A stretch of 64,000 nt of DNA from NCBI GenBank assembly GCA_017464425.1, contig JAFUDX010000005.1, positions 1 to 64,000 on the forward strand. The letters are read 5' to 3'. Numbering within the stretch: position 1 is the first letter of the stretch; every line of letters starts with the position of its first letter. This DNA comes from Treponema sp. Its GTDB lineage: Bacteria > Spirochaetota > Spirochaetia > Treponematales > Treponemataceae. This document shows positions 16,067-24,934 of the stretch, piece after piece. The notes beneath the pieces were generated by a model that ran no database searches, was not told where the DNA came from, and saw only the letters and a list, made by a program, of their open reading frames with translations. The position numbers and the translations under genes were made by a program.

Positions 16067-16779
16067 AACAGTTTTATCTCACCACGCGGAGTTGGCATCG
16101 GTGTAAACACAGGCTCATCGTTGCGGTCTTTGGTGATTCGGTAGTAGTGGCACACATTTTTGTCTTCTTTACGGTGCACATCCATAATCGAAAAAGTGTT
16201 TGGCATTCCACCACGAGCCTGAGCACAGCTGCCAGGATTTGAGATTCCCAAAAAATCATTGCGACCGTCGCGCGTTACATGGCTTCGGAGCGAGTTTGGC
16301 ACATGCGTATGTCCGTACCAAGCGATGTCCATGCCGCGTCTGATTGCCTCCGCGCGCAAATCTTTGTTGCCATAATACACATTGTAACGGTGTCCATGCG
16401 TAAGGAAGATTTTTTTGCCCGCGATGGTGATTTCTTGAAATTCTGGCACGACAATGGGAATTCGTTGGTCGGTAAAAATAGTGGAAGTGGAGTTGTCGCC
16501 ATTTCCGCGCACAAAATAAACAACGGGCGGGATTTTTGCGCCAAAATCTTTATCGAAAAAGCCCAGCTCCAGCGTTTCAACCAAATCCAAAAGCCCGTCC
16601 CCGCAAAAACAAATCGCATTACATTCAGGGCCGAACGCAGAAATAATTTCCTGCATGATTCTGGCATTTCCGTGCGAATCAGAGAGCAGCAGAACCTTTG
16701 CAAATTCAATTTTTTGAAGCGCAGAGACTGCCTTTTGAGAGCCGATTGCAAGATTTTTCTGCTGCACAATTTCTATCAT
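16063..16779 (-). CDS. Metallophosphoesterase of the YfcE/MJ0936 family
   Basis: A 238-residue phosphodiesterase. Motifs in order are LLLSDSHGN (about 33), CFCGDGL (about 59), VRGNGD (about 91), FLTHGHRYNVYYG (about 125) and WYGHTHVP (about 153). These are the full set of metal ligands of calcineurin-like phosphodiesterases. The N-terminus carries about 25 extra residues before the fold. The ribosome site is GGAG. It follows the lipoprotein gene at 16807 closely and is probably in the same operon. The true substrate is not evident. Confidence 0.82.
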   Translation of the reverse strand: MIEIVQQKNLAIGSQKAVSALQKIEFAKVLLLSDSHGNARIMQEIISAFGPECNAICFCGDGLLDLVETLELGFFDKDFGAKIPPVVYFVRGNGDNSTSTIFTDQRIPIVVPEFQEITIAGKKIFLTHGHRYNVYYGNKDLRAEAIRRGMDIAWYGHTHVPNSLRSHVTRDGRNDFLGISNPGSCAQARGGMPNTFSIMDVHRKEDKNVCHYYRITKDRNDEPVFTPMPTPRGEIKLF

Positions 16780-16806
16780 AGATTGGTCGCTGCTCTCCTA
16801 CCCCAC

Positions 16807-17610
16807 CTACTCAAAAATAAAATGATTGATTGACTGCAAGCCTGTCTCGCCGTCAACATAGCGAATAATCGTGCGGTTTTTATCCAAGAGTTTCTGAACG
16901 AACGGAAGCAAATTATTGTCTGCTTTAAGCGGCTCTCGAAGCTCAATCATTTCAGAAATCGCATTCGTGAGGATTTTTGCGGCATCAAAGTCTGGAATAA
17001 AGTCGGTGACTTCACCTTCCATAGTATTTGTTTTGTGAGCATAATCAAGCACAAAGTCAGAAGTAGACTCCGAGCCAAGCACATCATCCTGAGAGAAAAA
17101 AGTAAAGACAGGGTACGAGATTTTTCCGTCTTCGGCCTTATCCTGAATCTTTGAGAGCGCGATATGCAATCCTTCGGGGCTGCCCAAAATAATCATGCCT
17201 GCAAGATTTTTATCCTCGATTCTATCCGCAAGTGAAGAAATGCGCTCCTTTCCTGCAACTATAAAATCAGCGGGATACACAAAGACGGAGATAAGCCCCT
17301 CATTTTCTTCGGTTTCAACGCCAAAATTTTCGTTAAGATTCTGCGTGATTGTTTTGATTGACTCTTCACTATTGTAGCCATAGCCAAGCACCACAACAAT
17401 GTTTTTTCCTTCAAGGTAGGCTTTTGTTTCTGGAGAGATTTTTTTGAGTTTTGCCGGTGTTTTTACAGAAGACGAAGCATTTTGAGAAAGTGAAGATGAT
17501 GCGGCAAGCGGCTTTTCCTTTTTACATGAAAAAAGTGAAAGTGAAGCAAAAAGCGCAAGCGCAAAAAAAGATTTCTTAAAAACAAGACTTTTGAACGAAT
17601 TTCTAATCAT
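16807..17610 (-). CDS. Lipoprotein of unknown function
   Basis: A 267-residue protein with a hydrophobic signal segment ending in LSLFSCKKE, a lipobox-like cysteine. After a Ser/Lys-rich linker, residues about 65-250 look like a mixed alpha/beta periplasmic fold (NIVVVLGYGYNSEESIKTIT, LAGMIILGSPEGLHIAL, YPVFTFFSQDDVLGSES), reminiscent of DUF3798-type or periplasmic-binding folds. I cannot assign a family with certainty. It is the first gene of a probable operon with the phosphodiesterase at 16063. Confidence 0.55.
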   Translation of the reverse strand: MIRNSFKSLVFKKSFFALALFASLSLFSCKKEKPLAASSSLSQNASSSVKTPAKLKKISPETKAYLEGKNIVVVLGYGYNSEESIKTITQNLNENFGVETEENEGLISVFVYPADFIVAGKERISSLADRIEDKNLAGMIILGSPEGLHIALSKIQDKAEDGKISYPVFTFFSQDDVLGSESTSDFVLDYAHKTNTMEGEVTDFIPDFDAAKILTNAISEMIELREPLKADNNLLPFVQKLLDKNRTIIRYVDGETGLQSINHFIFE

Positions 17611-17616
17611 AGCCTT

Positions 17617-17622
17617 ATTTTA
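17617..17622 (-). promoter_or_regulatory. -10 box of the lipoprotein gene, leaderless geometry
   Basis: TAAAAT on the minus strand ends six bases before the ATG at 17610. It sits inside an AT-rich inverted repeat (CTTATTTT / AAAATAAG), which could be an operator or a weak terminator. Confidence 0.4.
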
Positions 17623-17654
17623 TCAAAAAATAAGATTTTACTAAAGTGAAAACG

Positions 17655-17693
17655 GAAAAAAAATGACCGGCTGTGTAAAAATCAGCCGGCCAT
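17655..17693 (-). terminator. Intrinsic terminator of the FecR-domain gene
   Basis: Read leftward, TGGCCGGCTG pairs with CAGCCGGTCA around a nine-base loop and is followed by eight T. It lies 15 bases past the stop of the FecR gene. Confidence 0.85.
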
Positions 17694-17708
17694 ATAAAAC
17701 GAACAAAA

Positions 17709-18524
17709 TTATTCGTACACGACTTCAATTTCCAAGCTGCCTGTAGTAGCAGCTGATTTTGTGCTGGGTTCACCACCGCCAAATGCAGAAGCAGGGCGTT
17801 CAGCAGTAGCAGCAGACTTTGTGCCAGCTCCAAGAGAAACAGCACCACTATGAGCAACCTGTGCCGGAGACTTCATGCCACTTCCAACGGAAGCTCCCGC
17901 ATCTTCTCCTCTTGAAACGACAATTGCAGTCGGTGGCGCATAGTCTGAAATATCACCAGGCTCGTTGCCAACTCCCGCTTCTTCTGCAGGAAGGTCTGGA
18001 TTTGCGGCTGCGTTATCCAATGCGGCTTCACTTTGTTTTGTGTTTTTCCAGAAAGCAACTTTACCGCCCGTTGTTTTGAGCGCAACTGACTTATAGCGTG
18101 TCGCATAGTCAAATTCAGTACCACGAACAGAAGCGGTTGCAACCGGCGAACGAACGGTAAATCCAACGCGGCGGTCCGCAGACTTCTGAACATTTGATTT
18201 GAGCGAGCCAGTATCGAGATAAATTGAAGTTTCATCCTTTGGCTGTGCACCTGCCACACCCTCTCGTTCTGCCAATGTCTGCAATGTTATGCGAGAAAGC
18301 GGCGCAACCGTAACCGTTGACTCTTTGATTTTGAGAACGACTTCTGACTTAAAGCCTGTCTGAATTACAGAGCCCTGATCAAGCGTATCACCATTTTTGA
18401 GAGCGACCCAAGAAGAGCCATTCTGGACTTCTGCCTTGCCTTTTGTAGAAACGACAGTTGCCTGCATTGCAAAAGAACTGAAAGCAAGAAGTCCAAAAAC
18501 GAAAGAAAGAATAAGTTTTTTCAT
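17709..18524 (-). CDS. Exported FecR-domain protein
   Basis: A 271-residue protein with a signal peptide (KKLILSFVFGLLAFSSFA) and an AGGAGG ribosome site. Residues about 22-150 form a FecR-type beta domain: VVSTKGKAEVQNGSSWVALK, GSVIQTGFKSEVVLKI, then VRSPVATASVRGTEFDY. The C-terminal third is low in complexity (Ala, Ser, Gly), with two similar units ending in TKSAAT. It has no membrane anchor, unlike FecR anti-sigma proteins. It probably works in the periplasm beside the beta-barrel protein encoded upstream. Confidence 0.75.
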   Translation of the reverse strand: MKKLILSFVFGLLAFSSFAMQATVVSTKGKAEVQNGSSWVALKNGDTLDQGSVIQTGFKSEVVLKIKESTVTVAPLSRITLQTLAEREGVAGAQPKDETSIYLDTGSLKSNVQKSADRRVGFTVRSPVATASVRGTEFDYATRYKSVALKTTGGKVAFWKNTKQSEAALDNAAANPDLPAEEAGVGNEPGDISDYAPPTAIVVSRGEDAGASVGSGMKSPAQVAHSGAVSLGAGTKSAATAERPASAFGGGEPSTKSAATTGSLEIEVVYE

Positions 18525-18543
18525 AAAATTTCCTCCTGTATAA

Positions 18544-18608
18544 GTGTCACCCTGAATTTATTTCAGGGTCTATACCTTGATAGATTCTGAAACAAGTTCA
18601 GAATGACA
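18544..18608. repeat. Dispersed TTCAGAATGACA-type repeat, copy between FecR and barrel genes
   Basis: Two back-to-back palindromes, CCCTGAA...TTCAGGG and ATTCTGAA...TTCAGAAT, start with GTCAC and end with ATGACA. The same building blocks occur at 32751, 44033 and 51121. This copy is intergenic. Confidence 0.65.
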
Positions 18609-18621
18609 ATAATAATCTATT

Positions 18622-19845
18622 TTAGAACGCGATAGCCGCGCTGATTTTTAATTCTGTTTTATTGCCACCAACTCTCGTGCTAGCATCAGAATAATCATCC
18701 GTACCAATGAACTGACCAAAATTCAAGCCCAGTGACACATCACTCACAATCTGCCAGTTTGCGCCAAGCGAATATTGAAAGCCCGCAGCTTTGATTTCAT
18801 CCTGCTTATCACCTGCAGCCGCGTCAAAAACGATGTCACCGCTCAGGCTCACGAGAACATTTGAAATGGGCTTGATTGTTGCAGAAAGGCCACCCTTAAG
18901 GATTCCAGAATACTCTGGTTCATCCAAAGAATTCGCCGCCGCACCACTGGTAAAGCCAGTAAAAGCATCAAGAGAGCCTTGCGCACCAGAAGCATACACG
19001 CCATTCAGCGAAACAGACATAGATTTGAAATCGGGATACGCTGAAATCGAAATCTTTGTGAGATTGCCTTTGAGATTTTCGGTGTCGCCCGTATCGCCAT
19101 CTTCAATTTTTGCAAAACCAAATGTTGTAGAGACAGAATAGAAGACAGGTGAAACAATCGGACCGTTTAAAGCCAGTGTGCCATAAAAGCGATTGTATGT
19201 GGTGTCTTCAAGACCAAAAGCCGCAAATCCCTCAAGAGCAACCGTTTGGCTTGCAAAAATATGTGGAAGCGCGAATGTAACGCCACCGACCACATATTTA
19301 TTTGCGAGCGTGTACGGTGTTTTTGCCTTTAACTCTGGGGCATCATTATCAAGAATCGTGATATTCTTTGCGTTCAAAAGCCCCGTGTACGCACCAAACG
19401 CAGAGAACGAGATTTTTGAGACAGAGAATTCTACCTTTGCTCCGTCACCATTCTGCGTGTAAACAGTTTCGCTTAAATCAGAATTGTAGAAACGACCGAG
19501 CGAGAGGATAAGGTTTCCAGAATCAAGCTCTTTTTGGAACACAAATTTGAACAAGTTAATATCTGCATACAACTTGAATTTTTCGTCAGAATCAGATTGA
19601 GAAGCGTCATATTCAGTCTGGAATGAACCTTCTGCCGAAAAATAGCTTGTGCCATCTTCGTTAAATGGCTGGCGTGCCCACAAGTTAAGACCGTTTTTTT
19701 GGTCAAGCTTTAAGCCGCCGTCCTTTTCGACATTTGCGAATTTTGTGTCGTTTGTAAAAAGTCCGCCCGTCTCAAAAGAAAACGCAAGTGACGCAGTTGA
19801 GAGGAGTGAAAAAACAAAAAACAGTTTTTTTGGCAAGATTTTCAT
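18622..19845 (-). CDS. Outer-membrane beta-barrel protein, unknown role
   Basis: A 407-residue protein with a signal peptide (KKLFFVFSLLSTASLAFSFE) and a series of amphipathic strands ending in Phe (last residues ELKISAAIAF), typical of outer-membrane barrels. Examples are KLYADINLFKFVFQKEL, GNLILSLGRFYNSD and ALEGFAAFGL. There is no match I can name. It starts on the stop of the exported protein gene at 19845 and is followed by the FecR gene, so the three may form an envelope cassette. Confidence 0.6.
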   Translation of the reverse strand: MKILPKKLFFVFSLLSTASLAFSFETGGLFTNDTKFANVEKDGGLKLDQKNGLNLWARQPFNEDGTSYFSAEGSFQTEYDASQSDSDEKFKLYADINLFKFVFQKELDSGNLILSLGRFYNSDLSETVYTQNGDGAKVEFSVSKISFSAFGAYTGLLNAKNITILDNDAPELKAKTPYTLANKYVVGGVTFALPHIFASQTVALEGFAAFGLEDTTYNRFYGTLALNGPIVSPVFYSVSTTFGFAKIEDGDTGDTENLKGNLTKISISAYPDFKSMSVSLNGVYASGAQGSLDAFTGFTSGAAANSLDEPEYSGILKGGLSATIKPISNVLVSLSGDIVFDAAAGDKQDEIKAAGFQYSLGANWQIVSDVSLGLNFGQFIGTDDYSDASTRVGGNKTELKISAAIAF

Positions 19846-20297
19846 TATTCATTCCCCCCTGCTGCTTCAAGACAGCTGTTAAAAAGATCTAAAGAATCGC
19901 GTCCAGAAAGATGCATGTCTGGATCTGCCTGCGATGGCAAAAGACCTTTTGCTTTGAATTCTTTGAACGCATAGCGCGGAGATGGGAAAAGCGTATAGAA
20001 AAGTCCGCCCTTTACTCCGAGAGCCTTTGCATATACATAGCATGCCTGGCTAAGCGTAACTTCCGATGAGGCAGAAAGCTGAGAAGAAAACAAACCGTCA
20101 TTCTGAAGAATCTCAAATGCCTTTGCCTCTGTATCATCTTCTGAAATTTTGTTTGCATATAAAGCAGGAAGATAAGATATTTGCTCACAGGTTGCGCGTT
20201 CTGTCTTAATAATGTTTGTTATAAGTTCAGAACTTTGCGAATAAATAGAAAAGCACGATAGCAACGCAACCGCGATCCCTAAAAAGATTTTTTTCAT
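19845..20297 (-). CDS. Small exported protein, unknown
   Basis: A 150-residue protein with a signal peptide (KKIFLGIAVALLSCFSIYSQ) and an AAGGAG ribosome site. The rest is helical, with a repeat-like pattern (FEILQNDGLFSSQLSASSEV, then FKAKGLLPSQADPDMHLSGR) similar to S-layer-homology-type helical repeats, but I cannot assign it. The TAATG junction with the barrel gene shows translational coupling. Confidence 0.5.
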   Translation of the reverse strand: MKKIFLGIAVALLSCFSIYSQSSELITNIIKTERATCEQISYLPALYANKISEDDTEAKAFEILQNDGLFSSQLSASSEVTLSQACYVYAKALGVKGGLFYTLFPSPRYAFKEFKAKGLLPSQADPDMHLSGRDSLDLFNSCLEAAGGNE

Positions 20298-20358
20298 ATC
20301 GTAAAACTCCTTTGCAGAAAATTTTAAGAAAATTCTATATTTATATTGTAACCCATGT

Positions 20359-20364
20359 TATACT
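20359..20364 (+). promoter_or_regulatory. -10 box of the CHASE2 cyclase gene, leaderless geometry
   Basis: TATACT ends seven bases before the ATG at 20372. No ribosome site lies between them. The -35 is weak. An in-frame TTG 60 bases upstream (20312) would lie upstream of this promoter and is rejected. Confidence 0.45.
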
Positions 20365-20371
20365 ATTTGTC

Positions 20372-23248
20372 ATGGAAAAAAAAGCAAAAAATCGAAAAGA
20401 TTCTAAAAAATCTCTTCCCCGCAAGGCAATTGCCGTACTTATTGTTCTCGCCGCAGTCATTTTTTGGACATTAGTGTGCGCAATCGGCGCATTGCAGAAA
20501 TTTGACTACCGCGTGTATGATTTAATGTTGGGCTTTACGAAAAACCCAGAAACTCGGCAGGAAGTGCTTTTGGTCGAAGCAGACAATGTTTCTACCAGCA
20601 ATGATTCTTTCCAAGAAATGAAAACCTGGCCGTGGCCACGAAATATTTTTGCAAATGTGCTCATGCGAATGAAAGAATTCGGTGCAAGCACGGCTGTATT
20701 CGATATTGAGTACCTTTCGCCATCAAGTCTTGCCGTCAATGAAGACGCCATTATCGAAGCAAACGCAAATTTTGACGGCACAAAGCCTGATTTTGCAAGT
20801 TTTGTGCGCGACAACGACGATTATTTTGCCCGCGCGATTCAGTTTTTCGGGAACACCTGGCTCACGATTAACACGCTCGACATCGACATGAAGTACACGG
20901 ACGAAGAAATTGACTATGTTAAAAAGCGATTTCTGTACGATGTTGAGGACACAGACAATTTGATTCTTAAAGATTTCAGAAAAGGCCGCCTCGACAGCGT
21001 AAAAACTTCATTCATCGACAATTTCACTATGGAAAAACCTGATTGGGAAAATCCAGAATTTCTAAAAAAATATCTGATTGGGTTTTCGCCTGCCATGCAT
21101 CAATTCATAAGCCATGCGCAGGGAGCCGGATTTACGAACGTCATCATCGATATGGACGGTACGCGCCGCCGCATTGAACTTCTGAACGACAAGGACGGAG
21201 TTTTTGCGGGTCAGCTTGCCTTTGCACCAATTCTCAGAATCATCAATCCCGAAAAAATCACGCGTGAAAAAAAATCCCTTGAACTTACCAATTGCAAGGG
21301 AGTCGGAGGAAAAAACATTTCCATTCCGTTCGATTCTGACGGCAAAATGCTGATTAATTGGGTCCACTCGCTTTTCATCAATTCTTTCCGACATGAAAGC
21401 GTGTTCTTCCTTGCGCAACTTGACGACCTCGAAAAAAATATCGTAACGGAATTAAAATCACTGAACGGATTCCTTATTTCTCTTGACGCAGTGCAGATTC
21501 CAGGCCTTGACTTAACACCTCTTGAAGGCAGCGCAACAGTTAACTCACTTGTTTCTGACTATTCAGACATCACTGACTTTAAAGAATACCTTCTCGCTAA
21601 ATGCGAAGGCTTTGATATAGAAGGAAATGCAATCGGTGGCGGTGTAGAATATTCTGACTATGTGCAGTATTTTCAGGCACGCAAAGATTTTTTTGAGGGC
21701 GTAACAAAATTCTGCAACGGAAACGCGCTTGACGAGATTGCAGAACGACTCATTACGCTCCGCGATTATATTCCTGCTGATACATTTGATTCTATTCAGG
21801 CGGAACTTGCAGGCATTTTCGACACTCTTTCAAGCGAAAACGACCTTTACAATTCGATTTTTGCCGAAAAAAAGGCAATTTATGCCAATTCATTCTGTAT
21901 TTTAGGTCACACAGCAAGCTCTACAACCGATTTGGGCACCACTCCGTTTGAACGCGCATACATGAATGTCGGTACTCACGCGAATGTATACAACACGATT
22001 ATGAACGAGGATTTCATTTATCCGATTTCGTGGATTTGGGGAGCAGTAATTGCGGCAATTCTCGCGCTTGTGCTGATTGTGCTTCCTGCCGAAAAAAAGG
22101 CGTTTGTCCAAAATGTGACTGGTGTTTCACTCGTTGTGATTTCTCTGATTTTCCCTGCGCTTCTTTTTATTCTCTTTAGCGTGTATATGCCCGCGCTCAC
22201 GGCAATTTTAATCGCGTTCACTTCGTACCTTGCAATGACGATTTACCGATTTGCCACGAGCGAAAAAGACAAAAAATTCTTGCAGACCACATTCGGTGCG
22301 TATGTTGCGCCAGCTGTCGTTGACCAAATCGTAAAGAATCCTGCTTTGGCGAGCTTGGGCGGTAAGAGCGATATGCTTACGGCACTTTTTAGCGATGTCA
22401 AATCATTCTCGGCATTCACCGAAGTGATTAACAACGAGGCGGGCGAAGACAAAGGCGCGGAACGGCTTGTCGCGGTGTTGAACGATTATCTGGGCGTTTT
22501 GAGCGATGCAATCATGGACAACAAGGGCACAATCGACAAATATGTCGGGGATGAAATCGTCTCGTTCTTTGGCGCGCCTGTCCACGATGACAACAATGCC
22601 TTTGACGCGTGCGTGGCAGGAATCCGCATACTTCAGGCAGAACACCGCTTTAACGAAGAAAACAAAGGTCGACTGCCAATTAATCCTGCCACAGGTGAGC
22701 CGTTCTTTCTTCACTCGCGCGTTGGCTTGAACACAGGAAACATGGTCGTCGGCAACATGGGAACGGAGAAAAAACTGAACTACACGATTATGGGCAACAA
22801 TGTAAACCTTGCAAGCCGCTTGGAAGGAACGAACAAAGCCTACGGTTCATGGATTATGTGTTCAGAAAGCACCTGGCTTGCGGCAAACAAGGGCGAAAAT
22901 GCCGGCAAAATCGTGGCTCGAAAATTGGACTGTGTTCGCGTTATCAACGTAAAGCGACCTGTCGGAATCTATTCGATTATCGGCTTGCGTTCAGAATTGA
23001 GCGAAAAGCGAATCAAGGCAACGGACTTGTTCAACGAGGGCACAAAATGGTATTTAAAAGGAAGCGACACGCCCGAAGTGCCAAAAGACATCGAAGATTT
23101 GAAAAAAGCCTATAATTTCTACAAGCAATCGGACGAACTGTACCCCGCCGATGAAAGCGCAAAAGTCTTTATGGAACGCTGCGAAGATTACATCAAGAAC
23201 GGCGTGCCAAAGATTTGGGATGGCGTGTACACGATGAAGAGCAAGTAG
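20372..23248 (+). CDS. CHASE2-domain class III adenylate cyclase
   Basis: A 958-residue membrane receptor cyclase. One N-terminal membrane helix (about 20-40) is followed by a CHASE2 sensor outside the membrane (VLLVEADNVSTSNDSF, then TWPWPRNIFANVLMRM). Three further helices follow (about 555-640), then a cytosolic cyclase domain. Metal ligands are in LFSDVKSFSAF and YVGDEIVSFFG. EKKLNYTIMGNNVNLASRLE carries the Lys and Thr that favour ATP and the transition-state Asn and Arg. A short TPR-like tail ends the protein. It should make cAMP for effectors such as the regulator at 11053. Confidence 0.88.
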   Translation: MEKKAKNRKDSKKSLPRKAIAVLIVLAAVIFWTLVCAIGALQKFDYRVYDLMLGFTKNPETRQEVLLVEADNVSTSNDSFQEMKTWPWPRNIFANVLMRMKEFGASTAVFDIEYLSPSSLAVNEDAIIEANANFDGTKPDFASFVRDNDDYFARAIQFFGNTWLTINTLDIDMKYTDEEIDYVKKRFLYDVEDTDNLILKDFRKGRLDSVKTSFIDNFTMEKPDWENPEFLKKYLIGFSPAMHQFISHAQGAGFTNVIIDMDGTRRRIELLNDKDGVFAGQLAFAPILRIINPEKITREKKSLELTNCKGVGGKNISIPFDSDGKMLINWVHSLFINSFRHESVFFLAQLDDLEKNIVTELKSLNGFLISLDAVQIPGLDLTPLEGSATVNSLVSDYSDITDFKEYLLAKCEGFDIEGNAIGGGVEYSDYVQYFQARKDFFEGVTKFCNGNALDEIAERLITLRDYIPADTFDSIQAELAGIFDTLSSENDLYNSIFAEKKAIYANSFCILGHTASSTTDLGTTPFERAYMNVGTHANVYNTIMNEDFIYPISWIWGAVIAAILALVLIVLPAEKKAFVQNVTGVSLVVISLIFPALLFILFSVYMPALTAILIAFTSYLAMTIYRFATSEKDKKFLQTTFGAYVAPAVVDQIVKNPALASLGGKSDMLTALFSDVKSFSAFTEVINNEAGEDKGAERLVAVLNDYLGVLSDAIMDNKGTIDKYVGDEIVSFFGAPVHDDNNAFDACVAGIRILQAEHRFNEENKGRLPINPATGEPFFLHSRVGLNTGNMVVGNMGTEKKLNYTIMGNNVNLASRLEGTNKAYGSWIMCSESTWLAANKGENAGKIVARKLDCVRVINVKRPVGIYSIIGLRSELSEKRIKATDLFNEGTKWYLKGSDTPEVPKDIEDLKKAYNFYKQSDELYPADESAKVFMERCEDYIKNGVPKIWDGVYTMKSK

Positions 23249-23420
23249 GCAGGAGACAAGAACAAAAAATTACTTTCTCACCCTACGCACTATGTCGCCA
23301 AATATGCCTGCATTCTGTCTCTCGCGCTCGTACTGATTCCATGCTACCATGTGGAGAAAAGAAGCCGAAGAACTAGTTACAAATTGAAACCAGTTGGAAG
23401 TTTAGATTAAAGGAGAGACT

Positions 23421-24284
23421 ATGGAAAACACGCAGATAAAACTTTTTGAAGACAAAAAAGTCCGCACCGTTTGGGATAAGGAAGCCGAAGAGTGGTATTT
23501 TTCGGTGGTGGATGTGATTGCGGTACTGACAGATTCTGACCGCCCCCGAAAATACTGGAACGACCTTAAAAAGAAACTCATTGCTGAAGGAAGTGAGTTG
23601 TCCGATAAAATCGGACAACTGAAAATGCCCTCATCAGACGGTAAAATGTACAAAACTGACTGCATGACCACCGAGCAGCTTTTCCGCCTGATTCAGTCGA
23701 TTCCTTCCCCAAAAGCAGAGCCATTCAAGCTGTGGATGGCGCAGGTGGCAAAAGAGCGATTGGACGAAATGCAAGACCCAGAGCAGGGAATTCAGCGTGC
23801 TTTGGCAGAATACCGTGCGCTTGGATACTCAGAAAATTGGATAAATCAGCGGCTCAAATCAATCGAAATCCGAAAAGACCTCACCGACGAATGGAAAAAA
23901 CACGGTTTAAAAGAAGGCGTACAGTTTGCCACGCTCACCGACATCATCTACAAAACATGGGCAGGCAAGACGGCAAAAGAATACAAGGAATTCAAAGGTC
24001 TTAAAAAAGAGAATTTGCGCGACAACATGACCAACAAAGAACTTGTCTTGAACATGCTCGCCGAACTTTCCACAAAAGAAATCTCCGAAAGTTCCGTCCC
24101 GCAAAGTTTCAGCGACCATATTCAGAATGCCGTGGACGGCGCGACAATCGCAAAAAATGCCCGCATTGAGCTTGAGCAGAAAACCGGCAAGAAAGTCGTC
24201 ACGCCGCTTAATGCTCGCGATGGGATTGGGCTTACAGAAGACGCAAAGGCATCCGTACTGCTGGAAGATGAGGAAGAGAGGTAG
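23421..24284 (+). CDS. BRO-N domain protein of the restriction locus
   Basis: A 287-residue protein with a GGAG ribosome site. The N-terminal 110 residues match the BRO-N domain (KVRTVWDKEAEEWYFSVVDV, DRPRKYWNDLKKKL, TTEQLFRLIQSIPSPKAEPF). The rest is a conserved extension (NWINQRLKSIEIRKDLTDEW) seen in DinD-like proteins that sit next to type I restriction genes. The function is unknown. It is the only gene of the locus read rightward along with the silent half hsdS. Confidence 0.75.
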   Translation: MENTQIKLFEDKKVRTVWDKEAEEWYFSVVDVIAVLTDSDRPRKYWNDLKKKLIAEGSELSDKIGQLKMPSSDGKMYKTDCMTTEQLFRLIQSIPSPKAEPFKLWMAQVAKERLDEMQDPEQGIQRALAEYRALGYSENWINQRLKSIEIRKDLTDEWKKHGLKEGVQFATLTDIIYKTWAGKTAKEYKEFKGLKKENLRDNMTNKELVLNMLAELSTKEISESSVPQSFSDHIQNAVDGATIAKNARIELEQKTGKKVVTPLNARDGIGLTEDAKASVLLEDEEER

Positions 24285-24339
24285 TTTTAAAATCCATTGA
24301 AACAAACATGTTCCTATTTTTAGTAAATCCTCAACATTC

Positions 24340-24367
24340 CAGTAGACAGATTGGCGCTTATAAGAAG
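24340..24367 (+). repeat. 28-bp inverted repeat, left arm of the hsdS switch
   Basis: The arm begins CAGTAGACAGATTGGCGCTT and is the exact reverse complement of 25463-25490. In both places it codes for SRQIGAYKK in the HsdS frame, so inversion keeps the reading frame. Confidence 0.9.
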
Positions 24368-24934
24368 TTGAACCCGATTTCAGACGAAGAACTTCCATTT
24401 GAAACACCTGATAACTGGGTATGGTGTCGATTAAGCGAACTTGGAAATTTTGTGCGTGGAAATGGTATAAAACGAAGCGAAACAGTTCCGAAAGTTTTCC
24501 CATGCGTCAGATATGGAGAAATGTATACAACCTACAAAACTAAATTTTCTGAAACAAACTCTTTTACAACAAAAGATATTTTTGATAAATGCCAAAAAGC
24601 AAAAAACAATGATATTTTTATGGCTCTTACTGGTGAAAACAAATGGGATATTGCATTGGCGGCAGTTTATCAAGGCAATGATAATATTGCAATAGGTGGC
24701 GATTTATGTAAATTCACACCGATTGAAGTTAATTCGCTTTTTTTAGTATATGTCATAAATTCTCCATACGGAATCGAAAGCAAGAGAAAAGTCGCTACGG
24801 GAGATATTATTGTACATATTTCCGCAGATAAACTTGGAAACTTGCTGATTCCCCTTCCGCCGCTTGACGAACAGCACAGAATTGTTCAGCAGATTGAAAA
24901 AATGCTGTCTGTACTAGAAGCGAGCGGTCTCTAA
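24340..24934 (+). pseudogene. hsdS: Silent half hsdS (alternative second target-recognition domain)
   Basis: An open frame that begins upstream at an ATG at 24308 without a ribosome site. Homology to HsdS starts at SRQIGAYKK in the inverted repeat. It then encodes one target-recognition domain (LPFETPDNWVWCRLSELGNF, then PPLDEQHRIVQQIEKML near the end) and stops. It has no first domain and no promoter, so it is a storage copy. It is read toward the expressed hsdS and the 3' ends overlap by 21 bases. Inversion at the 28-bp arms would splice this domain onto the expressed first half. Confidence 0.85.

Noticed and set aside
23249-23410. Frame continuing past the cyclase stop (TAG) with a hydrophobic stretch (YACILSLALVLIPCYHV)
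   Set aside because: No start codon or ribosome site, and no family resemblance. Probably chance, though stop readthrough could not be excluded.
24308-24340. ATG-led start of the silent half hsdS
   Set aside because: No promoter or ribosome site, and the first 11 residues have no HsdS homology. It is treated as a storage copy rather than an expressed gene.
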